Shown: positions 28,593 through 37,221 of the stretch, one piece after another | Position numbering within the stretch: the stretch's first letter is position 1 | Layout of the letters: the number at the start of each line of letters is the position of its first letter | Assembly (NCBI GenBank): GCA_902490365.1 | Contig: CABUDQ010000002.1 | Location: forward strand, 26,071 to 90,070 | Length of the DNA: 64,000 bases | Origin: an uncultured Collinsella sp. | GTDB taxonomy: Bacteria; Actinomycetota; Coriobacteriia; Coriobacteriales; Coriobacteriaceae | Reading direction: 5' to 3' | Notes under the pieces: generated by a model | The model's input: the letters and a program-made list of their open reading frames with translations, nothing else | Database searches by the model: none | Told to the model about the DNA's origin: nothing | Translations under genes and position numbers: made by a program

Positions 28593-28654
28593 AGCTCCCT
28601 TCGGGCTTGATGGAATCGGACGTGTATCCGATTCCAACGTACCCAAAGGGAGCT
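28593..28654 (-). promoter_or_regulatory. Leader hairpin that sequesters the Shine-Dalgarno of the HAD gene
   Basis: On the minus strand AGCTCCCTTTGGG pairs with CCCGAAGGGAGCT around an inner stem GGAATCGGA/TCCGATTCC. The 3' arm contains the ribosome-binding site of the HAD gene. It may act as a translational switch, or as a terminator-like block, since TTTT follows. Confidence 0.65.
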
Positions 28655-28773
28655 CAAATAAGACCCCGCAGTCATAAACGTTACAAGGACCTAGCAAATA
28701 GCTCACGCGCGCCAGAGATCTCACGGTCGCGGCGTCAGGCGACAAGTCAAAGAGTGTCGCAGGCGGCTAGTCG

Positions 28774-28795
28774 TTTAAGAACGTCCCCAATGACT
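28774..28795. repeat. REP-like repeat copy overlapping the ade stop codon
   Basis: TTTAAGAACGTCCCCAATGA plus CT, the perfect inverted partner of 27690-27711. It ends within the TAG stop codon of ade. Confidence 0.85.
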
Positions 28796-30614
28796 AGTCG
28801 GCGTAGGTGAAGGTAGTGACGTCGAACATGCCCTCGGGGCGGATGCGGAGCGTCGGGATCACCGGCAGGGGCAGGAAGATGATGCCCATGATGGGATCGA
28901 GCGGCGGCTCAATACCCATGGCGCGCGCCTTGACCATAAAGTCGTCGTGCTGCGCCGCCACGTCCTCGGCCGTGCCCTCGCTCATCAGACCACCGAGCGC
29001 CAGAGGAATGCGCGCCACGACCTCGCCGTTGCGCACCAGCACGTGGCCGCCCTGGTCAACAGCCTCGACGGCAGCCATCATATCGGTCGCGTTGTCGCCC
29101 ACCACGCACACGTTATGCGAGTCGTGGCCGATCGTCGAGGCGATAGCGCCGCCCGTGATGGTAAAGCCGCGCACCCAGCCGCGACCGATGTGCTTGCCAA
29201 CAAGACCCAGGCCCGCAGGACCATCACCGTCGGCGCCCTCGGCTTGCAGCGACACACCGCGGCCGTGACGTTCGATCAGCATAATGCGGCGCAGGCCCTC
29301 GTCAGTCTCGGGACGAACCATGCCCGTGATAGCCATGCCCGGGATCACATCAATAACCGCCTCGCCCGGCTTAAAGGCATAATCGAACACGTCAAGCGAA
29401 AGCTTCGGCAGCTTAACGGAGGCGCGCAGCTCATCGGCAAGGGCCGCAACCTCGGCCATCTCGGGTGCAATCTCGCCCACAAAGGCGCCGTCCTGTGCCA
29501 CGAGCGCACCGGCGGCATACACGAGATGCGGAGCCGCGACAAACGTCAGGTCGTTGAGCACCAGCAGGTCAGCGCGCTTGCCCGGGGCGATCGCGCCGCA
29601 GAGCTCATGCGGGTCACGACAGCCGTGGTCCAGGCCAAATGCCTCAGCCGTGGAAAGGGACGCCATGGAGATAGCGACCACCGGGTCGATGCCGGCCTCG
29701 ATGGCCACGCGGCAGGCATTGTCGATCATGCCGGTCGAAAGAGCATCGGAGGGAGCGCGGTCGTCGGTCGCAAAGCAGCAGCGGCGGGCGCGGGCAGGGT
29801 TCTCCAGCAGCATCGGGGACAAATTGGCCAGGTCGTGGCTGCACGTGCCCTCACGCAGCATCACATACATGCCGCGGGACAGCTTGTCGAGCGCCTCCTC
29901 GGGAATCGTCGACTCGTGGTCGGCGATAATACCCGCTGCAGCGTAGGCGTTGAGGTCCTTGCCGGCAACGAGCGGGGCGTGACCGTCGACCTGCTTGGAC
30001 GGCGTCTGGTTGGCAGCGTCGATACGAGCACAGGTCTCGGGATCGGCCATAAAGACGCCCGGCAGGTTCATCATCTCGCCCAGGCCAAAGACATCACCCG
30101 GATGCTCGGCAAAAAACGCCTGCATATCGGCGGCCGAAATAACGGCACCGGCCTGCTCATCGGGCAGCGCGGGCACGCACGAAGGCATCATGTACTTGAT
30201 GGAGATGGGTGCGCGGCGACCATCCTCGATCATAAAGCGCAAGCCGTCGAGACCGGCAACATTGGCAATCTCGTGGCTGTCGGCAATGGCGGTGGTAGTA
30301 CCGCGCGTCGCGGCCATGCGAGCATACTCGGCGGGACGGATGTTCGAAGACTCGATATGCAGGTGCCCGTCAATAAAGCCGGGAGCAAGATAGCGGCCCT
30401 GGCAGTCGATAACCTCGGTCGCCTCGTAGGTGCCGGCGGCATCGTCGCGACCGTCGTAGAGCACGCCGACGATTACGCCATCCTTGACGGCAACGCTACC
30501 GGGTGCCACGCGCTGGCCATATACGTCGACAATCTGCGCATTGGTAAACAGCGTGTCGACGGGCACGCGACCCTCGGCAGCGTCGATCACAGACCTCATG
30601 ACCTCAACGGACAT
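28794..30614 (-). CDS. ade: Adenine deaminase
   Basis: 606-aa amidohydrolase-superfamily enzyme converting adenine to hypoxanthine and ammonia in purine salvage or catabolism. Metal-site motifs: PGFIDGHLHIESS (H-x-H), ADSHEIANVAG, VDGHAPLV and IADHEST. ATG 30614 (MSVEVMRSVIDAAEG) was chosen over a longer frame because AAAGGAG lies just upstream. Its product could feed the purine-linked cluster at 49-59 kb, but it is not near it. The stop codon overlaps a REP-like repeat. Confidence 0.93.
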   Translation of the reverse strand: MSVEVMRSVIDAAEGRVPVDTLFTNAQIVDVYGQRVAPGSVAVKDGVIVGVLYDGRDDAAGTYEATEVIDCQGRYLAPGFIDGHLHIESSNIRPAEYARMAATRGTTTAIADSHEIANVAGLDGLRFMIEDGRRAPISIKYMMPSCVPALPDEQAGAVISAADMQAFFAEHPGDVFGLGEMMNLPGVFMADPETCARIDAANQTPSKQVDGHAPLVAGKDLNAYAAAGIIADHESTIPEEALDKLSRGMYVMLREGTCSHDLANLSPMLLENPARARRCCFATDDRAPSDALSTGMIDNACRVAIEAGIDPVVAISMASLSTAEAFGLDHGCRDPHELCGAIAPGKRADLLVLNDLTFVAAPHLVYAAGALVAQDGAFVGEIAPEMAEVAALADELRASVKLPKLSLDVFDYAFKPGEAVIDVIPGMAITGMVRPETDEGLRRIMLIERHGRGVSLQAEGADGDGPAGLGLVGKHIGRGWVRGFTITGGAIASTIGHDSHNVCVVGDNATDMMAAVEAVDQGGHVLVRNGEVVARIPLALGGLMSEGTAEDVAAQHDDFMVKARAMGIEPPLDPIMGIIFLPLPVIPTLRIRPEGMFDVTTFTYAD

Positions 30615-30729
30615 ACATACTCCTTTAACCGTAGAAAAAAGCTGCAGGGCGGACAGACCTTCACCGCAGCAAACCAATAGCCATTGTATGCCCAAACGAT
30701 GGGACAGCAATACACCCCCTGCAAATGAC

Positions 30730-30793
30730 GAGAGTGGATAATCTCCCACTTTGAGCCCACAAACAGGCCAAAAACGGAAGATTATCCACTCTC
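30730..30793. repeat. Palindromic element between ade and tyrS
   Basis: GAGAGTGGATAATCT (30730-30744) and its exact inverse AGATTATCCACTCTC (30779-30793), separated by 34 bp. It is a MITE/REP-like hairpin of a different family from the GGGGAC repeats, and no copy was found elsewhere here. Confidence 0.8.
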
Positions 30794-30816
30794 ATTCTGT
30801 GAGGTTAACTTACTCG

Positions 30817-32028
30817 TTAGACCAACTTAAATCCTTTGCGCTTGCCTACAGAGAGGGTGTCACCCAGCTTGAGGGCGCTGGGGTCGATGTTGTAGCTCTT
30901 GGGAGCCACGGCCTCGCCGTTGATCTTGACGCCGCCGCCGTCGATGTCGCGACGGGCCTGGCCGGCGCTGGCCGAAAGACCCAGGTCCTTGAGCAGGCCG
31001 GCGAGGTAGATCTGGCCCTCGTCGTTGACGGTCAGCTCAACATGCTTCTCGGGGAAGTCGGCGAGCTGGCCCTCCTTGAACACGCGGTCGAACTCGGCCT
31101 GAGCCTCGTCGCCGGCGCCGGCGCCGTGGTAGGTGTCGCACAGGTCGCGGCCCAGAGCGCGCTTGAGCTCATAGGGATCGGCAGAACCGTCGGCCAGAGC
31201 AGCGTCGATCTTGTCGACCTCGGCCGGGGTGAGCGAGCTCGCCAGGCGATAGTACTTACCGATCATCTCGTCGGGGATGGACATGGTCTTGCCAAACATA
31301 TCCTTGGGCGCGTCGGTCAGGCCGATGTAGTTGCCATAGGACTTAGACATCTTGCGCACGCCATCGGTGCCCTCGAGCAGCGGCATGGTGAGCGCGATCT
31401 GAGGCTCCATGCCCATCTTCTCCATGAGCTCACGGCCGGCGAGCAGGTTGAAGAGCTGATCGGTGCCACCCATCTCCACGTCAGCCTTAATCATGACCGA
31501 ATCGTATGCCTGCATCACGGGGTACAGGAACTCGTGCAGGGCGATCGGCGTCTGAGACTGGTAGCGCTTGGTAAAGTCATCGCGCTCAAGAATACGGGCG
31601 ACGGTGAACTTGGAGCACACCTGCAGCAGACCGGCCAGATCCATCGACAAGATCCAGTCACCGTTGTGCACGATGGTGGTCTTCTCGGGATCCAGGATCT
31701 TCATGGCCTGGCTCACGTAGGTCTCGGCGTTGGCCTCGATCTGCTCCTGCGAAAGCTGCGGGCGGGTGGAATTCTTGCCCGAGGGGTCGCCGATCAGCGC
31801 GGTACCGTTGCCGATGATGAGGGTGACGTTGTGGCCCAGGTCCTGGAACTGACGCATCTTGCGCAGCGGCACGGCGTGGCCCAAGTGCAGGTCGGGGCTG
31901 GTGGGGTCGACGCCGAGCTTGATGTTGAGGGGCTCGCCCTTCTCAAGCTTCTTGCGAAGGTCGGCCTCGGGGACGATCTGCGCGGCGCCCGAGGTGATGA
32001 TACGCATTTGCTCGTCAACAGACAGCAT
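30817..32028 (-). CDS. tyrS: Tyrosyl-tRNA synthetase
   Basis: 403-aa class I aminoacyl-tRNA synthetase charging tRNA-Tyr. The HIGH-type motif is HLGHAV (in PTSPDLHLGHAVPLRKMR) and the KMSKS motif is RKMSKSYGN. A C-terminal S4 RNA-binding domain (ASAGQARRDIDGGGVKINGE) is present. The variant HIGH segment and DPTSPDLHLGH fit the TyrZ-like group. AAGGAGGATAC precedes the ATG. No T-box leader is visible in the 95 bp upstream. Confidence 0.95.
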   Translation of the reverse strand: MLSVDEQMRIITSGAAQIVPEADLRKKLEKGEPLNIKLGVDPTSPDLHLGHAVPLRKMRQFQDLGHNVTLIIGNGTALIGDPSGKNSTRPQLSQEQIEANAETYVSQAMKILDPEKTTIVHNGDWILSMDLAGLLQVCSKFTVARILERDDFTKRYQSQTPIALHEFLYPVMQAYDSVMIKADVEMGGTDQLFNLLAGRELMEKMGMEPQIALTMPLLEGTDGVRKMSKSYGNYIGLTDAPKDMFGKTMSIPDEMIGKYYRLASSLTPAEVDKIDAALADGSADPYELKRALGRDLCDTYHGAGAGDEAQAEFDRVFKEGQLADFPEKHVELTVNDEGQIYLAGLLKDLGLSASAGQARRDIDGGGVKINGEAVAPKSYNIDPSALKLGDTLSVGKRKGFKLV

Positions 32029-32124
32029 TGGGTATCCTCCTTTTGCTATAGCACCCTCGCCGAAAACGGCGGTGCTGGAAGTCCATAAACTCTCTTATGA
32101 TAACAAACTGACGCGACGCGGCAC

Positions 32125-34101
32125 CTACGACAGGAAAATCCTCGTCCTGCCGCATGCGTCAATGGCAACTGGCAGACGTGTACCGTCACGTTCGACCAGA
32201 TAGCGCGCCTGCCGACGACGCAAGCAGTCGCGGCAACGGACCCGCCCCGTCGCATCGGTGGCGCAGACGCCCTCGGCGGTCAGCAGGCAGTGCTCGCACA
32301 CCATGAGCTCGGGACGGTCGGCGTCGACCGGGCCCAAGACGCCGGGTTCAGCAGCCAGCTCGGCAATACGCTCCCTATCATTGCCGAGTAACTCGGCAGG
32401 CAAGTATATCCACCCCGCACCAAGCCCGCGCAGCCAAGCAAGCGTGGCCCGATTGGCGCAGAACACCGGCGCTGCCGCGTCAAACGCCGTGCCCAACTCG
32501 CGGGCCATCGCCACCTGCCCCAGATTGCGGCAGACGACGCGCCCGGCACGTTGCATAAGCGCCCGAGTCCGCTCGGTGTCGCCCGCGCGGCACACTTCGT
32601 CGAGCACCACCGTCGCATCGGACAAGCCACACTCATCGCACGAATCCACATCCATCAGCTCCCAAGCAAAGACCATACGAGCAAATGTCACATGCTTTGC
32701 CGGCTCCGCCGGCCCCGCCAACTCCGTCGGCACATCGACATCTGCCAGAACGCCCTCAAACGGCAGCACCTCAACGGACCGCTCAACAGGCGCGACCGCA
32801 TCTGCCTTGGCCCGCATGCGCTCCAACACCGTTGCCGTCTGCCCCAGCACGCCGGCGCTGCGAATCAAATAGACCTCGCAGCCCGCGTCCACCTTGCGTT
32901 TGCAATGCACGACGATGCGCTCTCCCGCAGCGGCATCCACGGGGCAAGGCACCTGTGGCCAGCGCTTGGGCACATCGGGACGCGCGTCGGCACCCGGGTA
33001 AAATCGGATTTCGAGCGTATCACCCGCCGCCACGGCGGCATCAAGCTCAACCGTCACCTCTTCGTGACCCACCGCCATCAAGTGACCCACGCGCACGCCC
33101 TGGTTGATCGCGCGCTCAAAGCTCATGAGCTCGGCGCCCGAACGGCCCCGCAGATACGCATCGGTAAAGCCGCGGTTGAACGACCTTCCCAGCTCGCGCT
33201 CAAGCGCCGGCACCGCAACGGCATCCCATGTGCCGTCGCGCAGCATATTGAGCGCCCGACGCCACACCCTCACCACGTTAAAGACGTAGTCGGGATTTTT
33301 CATGCGCCCCTCGATCTTGAGCGATGCCACGCCGGCGGCAACAAGCTCGGGCAGATGCGCAATGCCCAAGTAGTCACGCGGGCACAGCAGGCGATCCCCT
33401 TCGACAGAGACAACACTCTGCCCCGCCTCGTCCACCAAGTCATAGGATAGGCGGCACGGTTGCGTGCAGTCGCCGCGCATCGCCGACCGTCCGCGCCTCA
33501 GGGCCGAAAACTCACACGCACCCGAGTATCCAATGCAAATAGCGCCGTGACAGAACACCTCGATGGGAACGCCAGTAGCGCAAAGCGTCCTAATCTCCGC
33601 CACGCTCAGCTCGCGCGCCGTCGTCACGCGCTCAACGCCCAACTCCTTGGCAGCCAACAGCACGGCACCCTCGCTATGAGCGCCCGCTTGGGTGGACAGG
33701 TGAATCTCGACCCCCGGAATCGCCGCACGAAGCGCGCAAGCCAGCCCGGCATCTGCCACAATCAGCGCATCGGCACCCAACGCGTGCGCATGCGCCCCCA
33801 ACGCCACGGCGTCGGCAAGCTCATCATCGAACACGAACACGTTGAGCGTCACGTACACACGCACGCCATGGGCATGGGCCACGGCACAACCGCGCGCGAA
33901 CTCATCATCGCTAAAGCCATGCGCGCTCACTCGAGCGTTGAATCCGTCCAGCCCCGCATAGATGGCATCGGCACCCGCCGCAATCGCCGCGAGCATCTGG
34001 TCGAGCCCGCCAGCAGGCGCCAGCAGTTCGGGCAGCGCCACTCCAGCCGCCGCCAACTCGCTTTCGCATTGTCCGCTCGGTTCCATCGGCCGAATCGCCA
34101 T
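32125..34101 (-). CDS. U32 family peptidase/RNA hydroxylation-type protein
   Basis: 658-aa U32-family protein. The family signature is present (EVFCHGAICIGYSGACEFSA) and downstream are cysteines of the type that bind an iron-sulfur cluster (RGDCTQPCRL). Family members include RlhA and TrhP, which hydroxylate 23S rRNA or tRNA using prephenate; older annotation calls them collagenase-like proteases. The C-terminus has a Cys-rich segment (CEHCLLTAEGVC, CRDCL) that may bind zinc. ATG 34101 was chosen since AAGGAG lies 7 bp upstream. A long reverse-strand frame across this gene is a shadow. Confidence 0.88.
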   Translation of the reverse strand: MAIRPMEPSGQCESELAAAGVALPELLAPAGGLDQMLAAIAAGADAIYAGLDGFNARVSAHGFSDDEFARGCAVAHAHGVRVYVTLNVFVFDDELADAVALGAHAHALGADALIVADAGLACALRAAIPGVEIHLSTQAGAHSEGAVLLAAKELGVERVTTARELSVAEIRTLCATGVPIEVFCHGAICIGYSGACEFSALRRGRSAMRGDCTQPCRLSYDLVDEAGQSVVSVEGDRLLCPRDYLGIAHLPELVAAGVASLKIEGRMKNPDYVFNVVRVWRRALNMLRDGTWDAVAVPALERELGRSFNRGFTDAYLRGRSGAELMSFERAINQGVRVGHLMAVGHEEVTVELDAAVAAGDTLEIRFYPGADARPDVPKRWPQVPCPVDAAAGERIVVHCKRKVDAGCEVYLIRSAGVLGQTATVLERMRAKADAVAPVERSVEVLPFEGVLADVDVPTELAGPAEPAKHVTFARMVFAWELMDVDSCDECGLSDATVVLDEVCRAGDTERTRALMQRAGRVVCRNLGQVAMARELGTAFDAAAPVFCANRATLAWLRGLGAGWIYLPAELLGNDRERIAELAAEPGVLGPVDADRPELMVCEHCLLTAEGVCATDATGRVRCRDCLRRRQARYLVERDGTRLPVAIDACGRTRIFLS

Positions 34102-34262
34102 CGGTAAACTCCTTGCCAAGGTGTGCTTTCACTCTGAAAATTGCTGCCAACCAGCATACACGAGGCCTCGCGTGCCCTGATTGGTTTATCGTGTAATAAC
34201 TTATGTCCATCCTGCCCGGCAGCATACCTGCCGCCTGGCACGACATACCCGGAGGTCAATCT

Positions 34263-36467
34263 ATGGGTCCTCGCCAACGACAGGAACGCAGTCGCTCCAA
34301 GACGCATGTCCTTCCCATGATCTTGCTCTCGTTTTTGGGCTTTCTGCTTATCGCGGGCGTAGCGTTTGGCATCGGCATGATCGGCAACGTCAACCGCTGG
34401 CTGTCCGACCTGCCCGACTACACCGACGCCAACGCTTACCTGGTAAGTGAGCCCACCGAAATCGTCGACTGCAACGGCAACAAGATCGCGAGTTTCTACA
34501 CTCAAAACCGTAAGTCCATCACCAAGGACCAAGTGTCCCCGTATGTGCTGCAGGGCACTGTCGACGTTGAGGACGAGCGCTTCTACGAGCATGGCGGCAT
34601 CGACCTTTGGGGCATTGCGCGCGCATCGGTGGCAACCCTCACCGGCGGCCACGAGGGCGCATCGACCATCACCCAGCAGCTGGTTCGCAACACCATCTTG
34701 CAGGAGGAACAATTCGACTCGACCATCGAGCGTAAGGTGCGCGAGGCCTATATCGCCATCAAGATGGAGGATATGTACTCCAAGGACGAGATCCTCATGA
34801 TGTACCTCAACACCATCTACTACGGCCATGGAGCATATGGCATCGAGGCCGCCGCCGAGACCTATCTGTCCAAGACCGCCGCCGACCTCAGCCTGAGCGA
34901 GGCCGCGCTGCTCATCGGCCTTCCCAACTCGCCCTCGCAGTACGACCCCACGGTTAATCCCGACCTGGCGCTGTCCCGCCGCAACAAGGTTCTGGACAAC
35001 ATGCTGCGTCTGGGCCACATCACGCAGGAAGAGCACGATGCCGCACAGGCTGAGCCCATCACGCTTAACGTGACCGAGATTTCGGGCAGTGGCGTCGATG
35101 TGTACTCTCAACCCTACTTTGTCTCCTACGTAAAGCAGCTGCTTGAGCAGGAGTTCTCCACCGACGTGCTCTTTAAGGGCGGTCTGACCGTCAAGACCAC
35201 CATCGACCCCACCATGCAGCAGGTTGCCGAGGAGGCTGTGCGCTCGCAGCTCGACACGCTTTCTCTCGACGGCCTGGACATGGGCATGGTCGTCGTTGAC
35301 CCCAAGACTGGCTACATCAAGTGCATGGTGGGCGGCTACGACTATAACGCCGACGAAAATCACGTGAACCACGCTACGGCAAAGCGCCCCGTGGGCTCCA
35401 CGTTTAAGGCCTTTACGCTGGCAACCGCCATCCAAAACGGTATGAACCCCAACGTCACCCTCAACTGCAACTCGCCTCTTACAGCCAAGGGCACCACGAC
35501 CAAGGTGCAAAACTATGCCAACCAGAGCTATGGCAACATCACGCTTAAGCAGGCGACGGCATACTCCTCCAACACCGGCTACATCCAGGTGGCGGAAGCC
35601 GTCGGTAACAGCAAGATCATCTCGCTCGTCAAAAAGCTCGGCATCGACCCCGCCAAGGACAACATCGAGGACGTTCCCGTCATGACCCTCGGCACCGGCT
35701 CGATCTCGCCGCTCGAGATGGCCGCCGCCTACGCGACGTTTGCCAACGGCGGCTACTATCGCCAGCCGATCGCCATCACCGAGATTGACTCTCGTACCGG
35801 TTCGGTGCTGTACCAGCACACCGACAATCCCTCACAGGTGCTTACCGAGGGCGAGGCCGCCGCGGTCACCGATGTTCTGTCCGGCGTCATGAAGGGCAGC
35901 GGTACGGGTGCTGCCGGCGCTCTGAGTGTCAACCAGCCCTATGCCGGCAAGACGGGCACCACCGACAACACCACCAACCTGTGGTTCTGCGGCTATACCC
36001 CGCAGCTGGCGTGCGCCCTGTGGACCGGCTATTCCGCGGGCGAGATCCCCATCCAAAAGTACGGCACGGACCTGCTGGGCGACAGCACCAACCTGCCTGT
36101 CTTTAAGCGGTTTATGAACACCGTTCTGACCGGTACCGAGCGCGAGGAGTTTGCGACCGGAACGGTGCCCACCTACAAGAACAACAGCGTCTGGAAGTTC
36201 TACGGCACCAACAACACCAAGAAGTCGGAGAACGACGACAAGGACAAGGACGAAGAGGAAGAGGAAACCACCACAACGACTACCACGACGACCACGACCA
36301 CCGAGACCACGGGCGGCGACACCACCGGCGGCACCGGTACGACCGGTGGCTCGACGGGTGGCTCCACTGGTGGTTCGACCGGCGGCGATGGCGGCACGCC
36401 TACGCCTACGCCTACGCCTACGCCCACTCCCGACCCCTCGCCCACGCCTGACGATACGGTCGGCTAA
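34263..36467 (+). CDS. Class A penicillin-binding protein (glycosyltransferase/transpeptidase)
   Basis: About 734-aa bifunctional peptidoglycan synthase anchored by one N-terminal TM (about 20-42). Glycosyltransferase: VEDERFYEHGGIDLWGIARA with its catalytic Glu, EGASTITQQLVRN, and KMEDMYSKDEILMMYLNTIY. Transpeptidase: PVGSTFKAF (active Ser), SSNTG and AGKTGTTDN. ATG 34263 follows GGAGGTCAATCT; a frame starting 20 residues earlier has no Shine-Dalgarno. The last 110 residues are low complexity: an acidic run, a threonine tract, GGST repeats, then PTP repeats, probably a wall-spanning linker. Confidence 0.95.
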   Translation: MGPRQRQERSRSKTHVLPMILLSFLGFLLIAGVAFGIGMIGNVNRWLSDLPDYTDANAYLVSEPTEIVDCNGNKIASFYTQNRKSITKDQVSPYVLQGTVDVEDERFYEHGGIDLWGIARASVATLTGGHEGASTITQQLVRNTILQEEQFDSTIERKVREAYIAIKMEDMYSKDEILMMYLNTIYYGHGAYGIEAAAETYLSKTAADLSLSEAALLIGLPNSPSQYDPTVNPDLALSRRNKVLDNMLRLGHITQEEHDAAQAEPITLNVTEISGSGVDVYSQPYFVSYVKQLLEQEFSTDVLFKGGLTVKTTIDPTMQQVAEEAVRSQLDTLSLDGLDMGMVVVDPKTGYIKCMVGGYDYNADENHVNHATAKRPVGSTFKAFTLATAIQNGMNPNVTLNCNSPLTAKGTTTKVQNYANQSYGNITLKQATAYSSNTGYIQVAEAVGNSKIISLVKKLGIDPAKDNIEDVPVMTLGTGSISPLEMAAAYATFANGGYYRQPIAITEIDSRTGSVLYQHTDNPSQVLTEGEAAAVTDVLSGVMKGSGTGAAGALSVNQPYAGKTGTTDNTTNLWFCGYTPQLACALWTGYSAGEIPIQKYGTDLLGDSTNLPVFKRFMNTVLTGTEREEFATGTVPTYKNNSVWKFYGTNNTKKSENDDKDKDEEEEETTTTTTTTTTTTETTGGDTTGGTGTTGGSTGGSTGGSTGGDGGTPTPTPTPTPTPDPSPTPDDTVG

Positions 36468-36491
36468 GAAGTACGCGACTAAAGCCAACAA

Positions 36492-36530
36492 GGCCCCGAG
36501 CAGCTTATTGAACTGCTCGGGGCCTTTTAG
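36492..36530 (+). terminator. Terminator after the penicillin-binding protein
   Basis: GGCCCCGAGCAG, loop CTTATTGAA, CTGCTCGGGGCC, then TTTTAG: a 12-bp perfect stem. Confidence 0.9.
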
Positions 36531-36566
36531 TTTGAAGCGACCTGGTGGGCGGTCTTTATACCGGCA

Positions 36567-36602
36567 AACAAAAAGGGGTACCGACCAACGTCGATGCCCC
36601 TT
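36567..36602 (-). terminator. Terminator after argR
   Basis: On the minus strand AAGGGG and CCCCTT close a stem with inner pairing GACGTTGGTC, followed by TTTGTTTG. Confidence 0.7.
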
Positions 36603-36651
36603 ACAAGCCACTATGTCAGCGCACACAATGCCGAGCGCACGACCCGCACAC

Positions 36652-37089
36652 CTACTTGCGAGAATTGCTCAACTTATTGATCAGCGCCTCGAGACGCTCG
36701 CCGTCCTCGGCCGTCTGGGCAATAACCAAAATCGTATCGTTGCCGGCAAGCGAGCCAAGCACATCGGGTAACTCTGCCGCATCAACGGCGGCGGCGATGC
36801 CGGAAGCCGTGCCAGGCTGAGCCTTGATCATAACCAGATTATCAGTACGCAGAACGCCCGTTACGAGCTCGGAAACCATACGCTGCAGGTGCAGGTCCTC
36901 TGCCAGAACATAGATGCCCTCAGGGAGCTTACGCAGCCCCATATCGGCAATATCGCGAGAGACAGTCGCCTGCGTGCAATCAAAGCCCATAGCACGGAGC
37001 TCATCGACCAGCACGCGCTGCGTGCGGACATCCTTATTGCGCACAATATCTCTAATGGCATCCTGGCGCCCATTGCGTTTTTTAGCCAT
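36652..37089 (-). CDS. argR: Arginine repressor ArgR
   Basis: 145-aa ArgR/AhrC-type regulator of arginine metabolism. The N-terminal winged HTH has the family motif TQATVSRDIADMGLRK. The C-terminal oligomerisation and arginine-binding domain has GTASGIAAAVD and GNDTILVIA. ATG 37089 (MAKKRNGRQDAI) has GAGAGAGGG upstream. No arginine biosynthesis or deiminase gene lies next to it, so its targets are elsewhere. The segment just upstream (37124-37160) contains AATAG and CTATT as an inverted pair that could be an autoregulatory site, but this is weak. Confidence 0.92.
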   Translation of the reverse strand: MAKKRNGRQDAIRDIVRNKDVRTQRVLVDELRAMGFDCTQATVSRDIADMGLRKLPEGIYVLAEDLHLQRMVSELVTGVLRTDNLVMIKAQPGTASGIAAAVDAAELPDVLGSLAGNDTILVIAQTAEDGERLEALINKLSNSRK

Positions 37090-37221
37090 ACAAACCCTCT
37101 CTCCAAAAGATGGCGGAGACAATCAATCAGTGATTGAATAGTTTAACGCTATTTGAAGGCTTTTGTGTATAAGAACGCATTTCGAAACAATTCTATGCAA
37201 GTTTGTTTCGTAATGAGCCGT

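Noticed and set aside
28947..32088. Long plus-strand frames opposite adenine deaminase and TyrRS
   Set aside because: Mirror frames of conserved genes, with no recognisable domain.
33927..35819. A 630-aa minus-strand frame
   Set aside because: Overlaps the penicillin-binding protein in antisense and the start of the U32 gene. Composition is that of a shadow frame.
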